Made by a program: the position numbers and the translations under genes
Source: Entrophospora sp. SA101
Taxonomy: Eukaryota; Glomeromycota; Glomeromycetes; Entrophosporales; Entrophosporaceae
NCBI GenBank assembly: GCA_958430865.1
Contig: CAUDNR010000883.1
Location: 4,239-20,605 of the forward strand
Length of the DNA: 16,367 nt
Reading direction: 5' to 3'
Part shown: one piece after another, positions 7,787 to 15,957 of the stretch
Layout: every line of letters starts with the position of its first letter
How positions within the stretch are numbered: position 1 is the first letter of the stretch
Notes under the pieces: model-generated
What the model saw: the letters and a program-made list of their open reading frames with translations, nothing else
Told to the model about the DNA's origin: nothing
Databases searched by the model: none

Positions 7787-10700
7787 CTACTTCTTTTTTT
7801 GCACTTTTTCGATGGGTTTTATTAATGAAGCGTCAATAAAATTTTTTTCAATGAGGATTCGAAAAGCTTCCAAATCTCGAAGTCTTTTTGAATGATCATT
7901 TGTGTCATCTATCGTAATCAATGTATGATCTTTATTCTTTTTGAGTTTTTCTTTGGTTTTCTTTTTGAGCCTTTTGGATATTCCACTTCCCTTGTGCGCA
8001 AAACCCCATGGACTAATTGAACCAGCACCTAAGGATTTTTTGAAAATTATAAAACACAATAATTCAACTCAAAAAAAAAAAAAAGAAAAAAAGGCCAAAC
8101 TTACCAAACAAAAATATATAAAAAGCCCCAATGATACCGTAATATCCACCAATAGTTCCAAATATGGATACTACCTGTTTATTCGAATGATTGATTACTA
8201 TTACTATTACTATTACTATTTGTGTATGGGCAAATTTTTCAAAAAACGAATCATTAAATATTACTTACAGTGTGTTAAGAAAAAAACGGCGGTAAATAAA
8301 TTAATATTTTTTTGCAAATAAATAAGAAAACAGATTGTTGATCATTAATTACATCCGATCTACAATCAATTACAATATCAATAAACATATTTCAGAAGAA
8401 GATTTTTTTTTTACCTCCGTTTTCTCTTCCTACCACCTTTACAAACATGGTTAATACAGTACTTGAGGCTCAACGACAGGCAATTCTCCATTACTGGCTC
8501 AATGGTACTCGTTCAGCAAAGGAAATACAACAAGTAACAAGTATTCCCCTTCGCACTGTTGAACGTAATCTCAAAAAGCTCAGAGAAACGGGTACTGTTG
8601 AGCATAAGCGAGGAAATGGACGCAAACCAAAGGTTACACAAAGTGTGTCGCGTGCTATCGGACAACATGTGCACCGTAATACTGCTATTTCTGCCCGCCA
8701 ACTTGCTGTTAAAATAGAAAATAGTCAAAATATCTCTATTTCACACGTTGCAATTTGGGAACATATGAAAAAAAAAGGATATAAAAGCTCTGTACCTCTA
8801 GGAACGCCGATGCTCACAGAACGGCACATTGAGATGAGAAAAACTTGGGCGCAAGTGCATATGAATGATAACTGGGATCGAACAATATTCACTGATGAGA
8901 CGGCATTTGATCTTTTTCGGAATAAGGTTCGTCGATGGCATAAAAATGGCGAAAGACCCATACGAAGATTACCAAAAACTCGTCAAAAGGTAATGGCATG
9001 GGGTGGCATTTCTCAAAGCGGAAAAACACCCTTGTTTTGCTTTACAAATATTATGGATGGGCCATTTTATGTAAACATATTACAGACTCAGCTTCTGCCT
9101 ACTGCACAAAACATGTATGGAATGAATTGGCGTCTGCAACAAGACAATGACCCTAAGCACACGTCACGTGTCGCTAAAGAATTCATTACCGAAAACTCTA
9201 TCCATGCAATTGATTGGCCATCTAATAGTCCGGACCTCAACCCTATTGAAAACATGTGGCAGATCATGAAGAATAATGTCGAAAAACGAATGCCAAAAAA
9301 TATTGATCAATTAATTCAATTTATGACTGAAGAATGGGAGGCGATCCCTCAGGATATTGTGAATAATTTGGTATTATCCATGAAACATAGATGTGAATCG
9401 ATTTTGGAGAAAAATGGTGATAGAATTTCATATTGAAATTTTTATATTTAATAAAGCAGCTTATAAGCTTTTGAATAAACCTAAATTTATTTATTTATTT
9501 TTCATAATTGTTAAAGTATGCAGTTTTTTGTCACCGCCGTTTTTTTCTTAACACACTGTACATTATTGACCCTATTATTATTATTATTATTTGTAAAATT
9601 GTGCATACAAATGTGTTAACAAGGTCACAATAAAACATTGGCAAAGTATATCTTTCAATATCGTTTTTACCTTTGTTCAGTTTCCTCATCTACAGCGAAT
9701 TTATTTACACCAATTTCTACTGATGAATATATATTGTTCGCATCGACTATCTCTGTGGTTATTAGTTTGCACCACAAATAAAATCCGGGTTAAAAATACA
9801 CATACGATGATAAAATATGCAATAAAGCTTCTAAAAACAAATATTCTTACGTATTTGCGATTCAAGATAGTTTAGTGAAGTGTAACTTGGCCGGAAACCA
9901 ATGTAACTTAAAACTGGATTATTTATCATTTTTCTGACTTTTTTAGAGTATCCAAATTCGTAAAACTATTGATTTTTAAATAATAACGTGGTATATTGTA
10001 AATTTACAAGTTTGTTTATCTCCCCCCTTTTAAAATAATGATATCAAATACATACAGTTCCATTTGCTAAATAATATAAATTCCTATATTCCAATGTTGA
10101 GATAATTCGATTATTCACCGAAGCATTATAATCATTGCTCCATGGATCAAGCTCTATTTATTTATTGACATATTCTTGTCAAAGCAGCAAAAAACAATTA
10201 ATGCCTGCAATGAATTTATGAAAAAAACTTGCCTGAATCAAATACATTCATTGTCATGCTTCTCTCAGCGCTGGAATTCGTGGTTATATCAAGTTTAATT
10301 GAACCAGTGGCCAAAAGTATGTTGCCATTTGGTTTAACTGTCCAAACGTAAGGACGATTGATGTCAACATAATCTTCTGGTATTGTTGTTCGTGTAACAT
10401 ATTTATTTGAACATTTTGAGTCAGTTAGATAGATATTGTGAATAGTAACAGTAATAATAAAACAATTATCATGAAACTTTACTTGATTCATCTTCAGAGA
10501 TACAATCTATGGTAAAATCATTCTCAAAACTGAGATAGATGACTGCATTGATTGTGGTTTTGATATTAGAAAACAATATCATTTGATTTTGGTTATTTAT
10601 TTTTTTAACTCGAATTATTTTACCTGGTGTGGGTAGATTAGAAACTAATTTAAATGTGATAGTAATGATTGGCGCTTCATCACCCAACTTCATCAACAAC

Positions 10701-10813
10701 AATATAGCGAAAAGCAATAACGCTAGAATTGATGTACCAAGAACAAAATATCAAAAACATGAGATCAATTTTGGCTCAGTTTTCTGTGGTTTTTTGACCA
10801 AGTTGCCCAACAT
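7787..10813 (-). CDS. Two-span membrane protein, eight exons, interrupted by a Tc1 element
   Basis: Hand-built exons: 10813-10483, 10376-10233, 10153-10056, 9965-9851, 9752-9671, microexon 9571-9562, 8174-8105 and 8028-7787 (TAG). Phases all join to 364 codons. Introns are 76-106 nt once the transposon is removed; the second has a GCAAGT donor. The protein starts MLGNLVKKPQK. A first membrane span lies at about residues 22-42 (YFVLGTSILALLLFAILLLM). A lumenal or extracellular region follows with sequons NSS, NAS and NGT. EQR comes just before the second span at about 261-283 (SIFGTIGGYYGIIGAFYIF), then FGAGSISPWGF and a Lys-rich cytosolic tail. It resembles expanded membrane-protein families of these fungi with no known function. 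Codon 21 (10751-10753) is TGA just before the first span. Three other Trp codons are TGG. An alternative to intron 1 is a frameshift, since that sequence is also open. Confidence 0.65.
8268..8293 (+). repeat. Left terminal inverted repeat of the Tc1 element
   Basis: 26 bp from CAGTGTGTTAAG to ACGGCGGT, identical in reverse complement to 9533-9558. A TA precedes it. Confidence 0.95.
8447..9436 (+). CDS. Tc1/mariner transposase, DD34E
   Basis: 329 residues, the usual size for this family. Residues about 7-47 form a helix-turn-helix (RSAKEIQQVTSIPLRTVERN). A GNGRKPK basic motif sits at 56-62 and a second DNA-binding domain spans about 63-110. The catalytic domain has Asp150 in IFTDETAF, Asp233 in QQDNDPKHTS and Glu268 in SPDLNPIEN. 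The 34 residues between Asp233 and Glu268 make it DD34E. All three catalytic residues are present, so activity is plausible. All 10 Trp codons are TGG and the stop is TGA, followed four codons later by TAA. The enzyme binds the element's terminal repeats and cuts and pastes it into TA sites in nuclear DNA. The ATG at 8447 is the first in frame and fits the family N-terminus. Confidence 0.95.
   Translation: MVNTVLEAQRQAILHYWLNGTRSAKEIQQVTSIPLRTVERNLKKLRETGTVEHKRGNGRKPKVTQSVSRAIGQHVHRNTAISARQLAVKIENSQNISISHVAIWEHMKKKGYKSSVPLGTPMLTERHIEMRKTWAQVHMNDNWDRTIFTDETAFDLFRNKVRRWHKNGERPIRRLPKTRQKVMAWGGISQSGKTPLFCFTNIMDGPFYVNILQTQLLPTAQNMYGMNWRLQQDNDPKHTSRVAKEFITENSIHAIDWPSNSPDLNPIENMWQIMKNNVEKRMPKNIDQLIQFMTEEWEAIPQDIVNNLVLSMKHRCESILEKNGDRISY
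9533..9558 (-). repeat. Right terminal inverted repeat of the Tc1 element
   Basis: Exact reverse complement of 8268-8293, ending CTTAACACACTG and followed by TA at 9559-9560. Confidence 0.95.
9562..9571 (-). other. Predicted 10-nt microexon of the membrane-protein gene
   Basis: On the minus strand GGTCAATAAT follows an acceptor TAATAATAG (ending 9572) and is followed by G-TA, where the Tc1 element starts. Removing the element and one TA restores GTAAGTAAT as donor and a 94-nt intron ending at 8175. The microexon joins the phase-2 exon before it to the phase-0 exon after it, adding VNN between EQR and the second membrane span. Without it those two exons do not join in frame. Confidence 0.5.
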
Positions 10814-10885
10814 TTTCTTATTCCTTGATTGATTTTGATTTTAATTTTAATAAAAAAAGAGAAAGGAGGGAAAAAAGGATATATT

Positions 10886-11015
10886 TACCATAAAGTCTGG
10901 AAAGATAGCACCCCTCGAAAGATAGCACCCCCTACTTTAAAACAATTGAGTGTCAATATAAAAAAATGTTACACATATGTAAAATGGGGATGCTATCTTT
11001 CCAGACTTTATGGTA
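10886..11015. mobile_element. MITE (Tc1/mariner-like) in the membrane-gene promoter
   Basis: Perfect 25-bp inverted repeats starting TACCATAAAGTCTGG and ending GATAGCA bound the element, including TA target duplications at 10886-10887 and 11014-11015. A subterminal direct repeat GAAAGATAGCACCCC occurs twice at the left end. No coding capacity is present. Its near edge is 73 bp upstream of the ATG at 10813, so it may supply or disturb promoter sequence. Confidence 0.85.
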
Positions 11016-12188
11016 TATTCAGTGTATAAAATTCAGGCGGAGTAAGTGGAACGCAATTTGTCATCCATCCCATAGAATTAAATCAAAAGTTTAAAAACAT
11101 AGATAATTTGCTATCGTCTACATTAGGGCTGGCTGCATAACTCAAATGAGCACTTGGCTAAACTGACTAACTATTTAGTCATATGTTAAGTCAAGTTTAG
11201 TCAAGATGATTGTTACTAAATTAGGTTTTTAACTCTTTTATGCTGTCCACATGTATCTTTATTATGAAAGAAGACATACAAATGGATAACAGAAAAATTC
11301 CAAAATCATTATCTTTAATGATCAATAGTGATAAATGGAAATTTGACTGTTGTAAAAATAACATTATTAGAATCAAGAAACAAGGTGAATGACTATTATA
11401 TAGATGACATGTGCATGTCTGGTAAAATTCACAATTAGCCAATATCCATCCCAGTGTTGAAAATTCAATGCCCGCAATGCCCAGGTGTAACATTACACAC
11501 TGGGATGTGCGACATTCTAAGAAAATCAAAACTAATTAATGTCATATATTGATTGGTATATGTAAAATTTTTTTAATGATCTGCATACCACATATAATTT
11601 CCTAAATTTGCAAGAAACATAATAAAATGTGCAGTTTTCAAATTGTTATTTCTTCCCTAATTTCAACGATATAGGTATCAAACATGTATGAAAAGATAGT
11701 AAATAAATACTATTTTAATAACTCAGAGAGCTATTTGCATTTTAAAAGGTTCAATATTGTAAAATATCCATTTGAAATCTCCTTTATTGCAGTACCTTTT
11801 GCTCTATTACAACTTTTAAAAAAAATATAGAAAATTAAAATATTCTCTCTGTATGAGTAGAATAAATTGGCCAAGTACCCTTGCTGTGGTTGGTGTAATC
11901 TTCTTTTTTTCTTCTGTTCCTACCTTTTAATATTACATTAGTTAATTTATGAATTTCTTGTGAAAATGTAAATAAATTTGATGATGTCATTGTTTTATGC
12001 TTTAATATATATAAGAACAAAAATATCAACAACAAAAAAATATACTAGATGGAAGAGAAAAGGGTACAGTTTATACATAATAATATTATATTGTTTGTTT
12101 ACACACATAAAAAGTTAAATTTTGCCCAAATTTTTTTTTTGAATAATTGTTCACAACACAATGCTATTTGGAATTTAAAAATTTTTTT
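11016..12188. other. Noncoding stretch
   Basis: No exon is well supported. An 11-bp inverted repeat CATCCCAGTGT / ACACTGGGATG lies at 11447-11457 and 11497-11507. The minus frame 11221-11529 overlaps it and looks spurious. A minus frame at 11835-12035 (contains FTFSQEIHKLTNVILKGRN) is mildly protein-like but has no supporting context. Confidence 0.4.
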
Positions 12189-12251
12189 TTAATTGTCAAT
12201 TGATTCACGTTGAACCAATTTCTTAACAACCGTTTTGGTCTTGGGGTAATT
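12189..12251 (-). CDS. Weak candidate terminal exon
   Basis: After an ACAAG acceptor the minus strand reads NYPKTKTVVKKLVQRESIDN then TAA. The basic, protein-like composition is the only support. No upstream exon could be joined, and an overlapping frame is also open. No family is recognised. Confidence 0.2.
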   Translation of the reverse strand, partial: NYPKTKTVVKKLVQRESIDN

Positions 12252-12572
12252 CTTGTTTTTTTTTTTTGTAAAACTAATTTGCTACCCATCAATAAGTATC
12301 AGTTGATTATGATCTGTGAATAAATCAGAATCATACATAGCAGAGGAAATTTATCAAAATTGTGTACTATGCTTTTGTTCATAATTTTTTGCATCTACAA
12401 ATAAAATATCAGAGAAGGAGGCACAGATTTAAGCTTAATCCAATGTTAAAGAATACCAATAATGGGAAAGAAGAAATAATACCAATGAATTTTTCAGCCA
12501 TCTATTAGAAAATAATAATAATAATACATAATCTTCCAAAAAGCAATTATAATCATTGGCCTATGAGGGCTA

Positions 12573-13004
12573 TACTTCCCGGACAAAAGTTTGTGGATGA
12601 TGTTTTTTGTTAATTACTCAAAATGCTACATGATAAAATTTTAACATTGATAGCCTAGATTCTTGTTCATTTACATATAAAATTTGATGTTTTTTGTACT
12701 TTTAGTACTTTATTTAATTGAAAAAAAAATAAAAGTTATTAAATAGTATCTTTGTATTTTTTTCAAAAACTTACATAGTAAAATATTTAAAATTATATCA
12801 TATATAGAAGCTACAGTTTTGGAGAATAAAACAACCAGATTTTATGATCTTTCAAAAGAGGCTAAAAAAACATGCAGTGCATCCAAAAATAAATTGGAAT
12901 TGGAAGTTGCAGTAAAGGAAGAATGGTTAAAAATATTTTAGAAAAACTAATCAAGAAGAATTGAGGCATTCATTTCTAATGATGGGTGGCCCACTAGGTA
13001 TTAG
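12573..13004 (+). pseudogene. Degenerate Tc1/mariner transposon relic
   Basis: TACTTCCCGGACAAAAGTTTGTGG at 12573-12596 looks like a terminal repeat end. From 12807 the plus frame reads SASKNKLELEVAVKEEWLKI, then TAG and TAA, then SRRIEAFISNDGWPTRY-stop. That ending is the usual Tc1 transposase C-terminus (RRIEAVI...GGPTKY type). The catalytic region is missing and the right terminal repeat was not found. It is unrelated in its ends to the intact element at 8268. Trp codons here are TGG and the inactivating stops are TAG and TAA. Confidence 0.6.
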
Positions 13005-13075
13005 TCAGTTTTTTCAATTTTGATTTTTTTAAAAAAGTACTTTCTCTTTTTTTAATTAATAAAGTACATTACACA

Positions 13076-13120
13076 CTCTCTATAATGACCCTGCCTAAAA
13101 CGACCCGCTCTCTATAACGA
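13076..13120. repeat. Direct repeat resembling pogo-type transposon termini
   Basis: CTCTCTATAATGA at 13076-13088 recurs as CTCTCTATAACGA at 13108-13120. Such CTATAACGA motifs are common at ends of pogo/Tigger-type elements. No matching opposite end was found within the window. Confidence 0.3.
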
Positions 13121-13234
13121 ACTGAGATTTAAAGCCCAATTTTTTACTATTTAAAAATCTCTGTCTATAACAAAAGTAAAAAATTTTTCCCAAAAAATTA
13201 TTTTATCCTAATGATAATAGAATTATCATTATTA

Positions 13235-13385
13235 TACATGCAGCCCAAATTGGTTTGGTGATTTTGATGGTCAAAATTATTCCAATTTTGATGGTAGAAA
13301 GTAGAAATTAATTACGGCATTCACTATTAAAAACATAAGTGTAACCCCCTTTATGACAGTGTCAAAATACTTTGGGCTGCATGTA
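13235..13385. mobile_element. MITE, 151 bp, TACATGCAGCCCAAA ends
   Basis: TACATGCAGCCCAAA at 13235-13249 is the exact reverse complement of 13371-13385. Including four more flanking bases each side the match is 19 bp (13231-13249, 13371-13389). TA at each end fits a Tc1/mariner-type duplication. The interior has no coding capacity but contains two GATTTTGATGG/AATTTTGATGG direct repeats. A related end occurs at 6700. Confidence 0.7.
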
Positions 13386-13762
13386 TAATCATTATCTATG
13401 TCATTGTCATATCATTGTCCATGTCCTATTCTTGATTCTTAAGAAATCAGATCATTCCTGTGAAACTCTGATTTACTTTTTGGGACATTCTTTAGTTAGA
13501 CTGGTTTTATTGTTTTTTTTATTATTTTAAACGGTAATGGTGATCATCACTGAAATTCTCCAAAAATCGTTACAAATTTATTAAAAAGTCAAAATATTCA
13601 TTACACAATTCAATGCCAGTTTTTTAAAAGTTCTAAATAGTTCTAAATTATTAATTATGAATTATTCATTTAATTTGTCCTTTTTGAATTATCAAATTAT
13701 CAAATTATTCATTATTCATTTTATCTAAATACTCAAATTCATAATGAGTAAAACAAATAATT

Positions 13763-13826
13763 TGAATAAACCCTTATTCAAATAGAAACTCTAATACTAA
13801 TCAAGCAGTATAGTTGTATGTGGTGA
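13763..13826 (-). repeat. Inverted copy of the 14283 segment (MITE family A end plus flank)
   Basis: Read on the minus strand, ATCACCACATACAACTATAC, a CTTGATTAG and then GAGTTTCTATTTGAATAAGG match 14283-14340 with few differences and a 6-bp indel. Homology to the family A MITE continues to about 13690. The flank is shared as well as the element, so a larger segment was probably duplicated in inverse orientation. Confidence 0.65.
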
Positions 13827-13831
13827 TAAAT

Positions 13832-13999
13832 ATTATAATATTTTGCTTTAAGTTGTGTACTTTTAATCAACTCATCTAATGTTTCATTGCCACTAGTCCA
13901 TCCTTCAGTTAACAACTTTGGATCACATGATTGACACCATGCCTTATAAGTATTATATCTTTTGCATGTTGGACATTCCCCACAATATTTATTTCTTTC
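13832..13999 (-). pseudogene. N-terminal exon fragment of a fungal TKL-type kinase
   Basis: The minus strand encodes a Cys-rich ribbon (YCGECPTCKRYNT, then WCQSCDP), followed by GWTSGNETLDELIKSTQLKA. That order is the hallmark N-terminus of the expanded kinase family of these fungi, which precedes the kinase domain. A CAAAG acceptor at 14000 is a plausible exon start. Homology stops at 13832, where sequence shared with the repeat at 14283 and a family A MITE begins. No kinase domain follows, so it is truncated. Both conserved Trp codons are TGG. Confidence 0.6.
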
Positions 14000-14282
14000 C
14001 TTTGAATATTCATCATTTTGTCAGTAGAAGTATTGTCATGATGTTTGTTTTTATTCAAAATGTTTTCCATTGTGGTTTTTGTATATTTGTAAAAAAAAAT
14101 TAAAGAACTTTTTTTTTTTTCAGTCACAAATATGTATCACAAAATATTATATTTAGATTTATCTGAACTATATACAATACAACAATTCAGCATTGACACC
14201 CTAAAGTTGTAAAACTGTAATAAATATTGCAAGCATGCAATCAGAGTTAATGGAGTCACCAAATCTGGAAAACTAAATTAAA

Positions 14283-14440
14283 ATCACTATATACAACTAT
14301 ACTTCTTGATTAGGGTTTCTATTTGAATAAGGGTTTATTCAAATTATTTGTTTTACTTGTTATGAATTTTAGTATTTGAATTACACTGGAAGTTTATTTG
14401 AATAAAATGAATAATGAATAATTTGATAATTTATAATTCA
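14283..14440 (+). repeat. Family A MITE relative leading into the minisatellite
   Basis: ATCACTATATACAACTATAC and CTTGATTA are followed by GGGTTTCTATTTGAATAAGG, inverse to the copy at 13763-13826. From 14313 it matches the MITE at 7187, including TTTGTTTTA and the ACTGGAAGTTTATTTGAATA segment. It passes without a clear right end into the tandem array that starts near 14400. Confidence 0.6.
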
Positions 14441-15332
14441 AAAGAGAAATAAACAAATAATTCAAATAATAAAACAAATAAACAAGTAATAATAATTCAA
14501 ATAATTCGAATAAAATGAATAATTTGAGTAAAATGAATAATTCAAATATTTCAAACAAAACTAATAAACAAATGGTTTGAATAAAATGAATAAACAAATA
14601 GTTTGAATAAACAAATGAAAACAATTCGAACAATAAAACAAATAAATGAAATAAAATGAATAATTCAAGCAAAACAAACAGTTTGAATAAACAAATGACA
14701 ACAATTCAAATAATAAATGAATGATGTCAATTCAAATGATAAACGAATGATAACTATTTGAATAATAAACAAATGATACAAATCAAATAATAAATGAATG
14801 ATGATAATTTGAATAATAAATGAATGATCATGATGATAACAATTCGAATAATAAACAAATGATCTCAATTCAAATAATAAACAAATGATAACAATTCAAA
14901 TAAATGAATGATGATAATTCAAATAATAAACAAATGATAACATTTCAAATAATAAACGAATGATACAATTCAAATAATAATATAAACAGATGATGATAAC
15001 AATTTGAATAATAAATGAATGATGTCAATTCAAATAATAAACGAATGATGGTAACAATTCAAATGATGTCAATTCAAATGATAAACAAATGATGATAACA
15101 ATTCAAATAATAAATGAATGATATAATTCGAATGATAAACAAATGGTGATACAATTCAGATAATAAATGAATGATACAATTCGAATAATAAACAAATGAT
15201 ACAATTTGAATAATAAACAAATGGTGATGTCAATTCAAATGATAAACGAATGACTTCAGTTTGAATAATATATGAATGATGACAATTTAAATGATAAATG
15301 AATGATAATAATTCGAATAATAAACAAATGAT
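14400..15332. repeat. Degenerate minisatellite, unit about 23-29 bp
   Basis: Roughly 35 imperfect units of the form AATTCRAATAATAAAYRAAT followed by GATRAY. Units vary by 1-3 bp indels and C/T or G/A changes. The left third (14400-14690) is looser and dominated by AATAAAATGAATAATTC. Minus-strand open frames across it (Phe/Leu/Ile-rich) are translations of the repeat and not genes. Confidence 0.85.
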
Positions 15333-15443
15333 AGTATCCTTTCCTATTGGGGTAAACATCAAAGATTCCATGCCAGGGTTTCCAAATAAGACCAGAAGTT
15401 TGACATTGTTTGATTCAACAAAACTCACATCCAGTATACTTTA
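15333..15443 (-). pseudogene. Possible coding fragment cut off by the minisatellite
   Basis: The minus strand reads SFVESNNVKLLVLFGNPGM then ESLMFTPIGKD before running into the tandem repeat. Composition differs sharply from the array and looks like protein. There is no ATG at its start (GTG at 15428), so it would be an internal exon. No family is recognised. It may be a unique-sequence remnant between repeat expansions. Confidence 0.3.
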
Positions 15444-15957
15444 GTTTGTGTCTGTTGTCTTTCTACTTGATAATTTAGGTATATATTTGAATTATTCAGA
15501 TACATGTATTAAATTTTAAGGTTTTTAATATTAACAAATTATTTATATATCATATAAATTATATGATATATTGATAATACTATAAAAAAATGAAACCATT
15601 GATTTGAAAAGGTAAAAGACAAGCAATACTGCAATTATGTATGTATGATAACAATGATTATTAAAAATTACATTTATTTTTTATTTAGTGTGCATATTTG
15701 ATATCCAAATTTCAAAATGAAAAAAAAAACCTAAAGTTATTATACAATATCATTACTCGAGACATTTAAACTATAGTAGCCAGATAAATAAAAATAAATA
15801 AATAATACATAATAAGTGTCAGGATTTAACTTATTCAAATAAGCCATCTGGTATAGCTAAATCAATTTGTTTAGAATCTACAAAATATTTATCACAAGAG
15901 CAGATATTAATAAATATTTTTAATTTAATAAAAATGAAAATAGTCAATGATTGGATA
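15444..15957. other. Noncoding 3' flank of the kinase gene
   Basis: AT-rich sequence with short palindromes such as ATATCATATAAATTATATGATAT and A-runs. I see no exon or RNA gene in it. Confidence 0.5.

Larger units (their letters stand above)
8268..9558 (+). mobile_element. Intact-looking Tc1/mariner element, 1,291 bp
   Basis: Perfect 26-bp terminal inverted repeats begin CAGTGTGTTAAG and end in CGGCGGT. The element is flanked by TA at 8266-8267 and 9559-9560, the target duplication typical of the superfamily. It contains one uninterrupted transposase ORF with a short leader and an AATAAA near 9451. Perfect ends and an open ORF suggest recent insertion. It lies antisense within an intron of the membrane-protein gene. 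Confidence 0.95.

Noticed and set aside
7941..8321. Plus-strand frame with a Tyr run
   Set aside because: Antisense of the membrane-protein exons and an intronic TACTAT microsatellite, running into the Tc1 end.
8513..8961. Minus-strand open frames within the transposase
   Set aside because: Shadows of the plus-strand transposase, whose catalytic motifs are clear.
9434..9436. The transposase TGA read as Trp, extending the protein to the TAA four codons on
   Set aside because: The family normally ends at this Tyr, and the ORF already uses TGG for all ten Trp codons, so TGA is the likelier stop.
11221..11529. 102-codon minus frame
   Set aside because: Composition-driven, spans an inverted repeat, and has no recognisable motif or splice partner.
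12189..12410. A longer minus frame open apart from one TGA, as further support for UGA recoding
   Set aside because: The peptide is low-complexity with no recognisable motif, and a competing frame in the same stretch looks more coding, so it is not evidence.
14394..14868. Two Phe/Leu/Ile-rich minus frames
   Set aside because: They translate the tandem repeat and change with each unit. No gene signal remains outside the array.
14400..15332. CRISPR-like array of short repeats
   Set aside because: Units are contiguous and degenerate without unique spacers, and the genome is eukaryotic.
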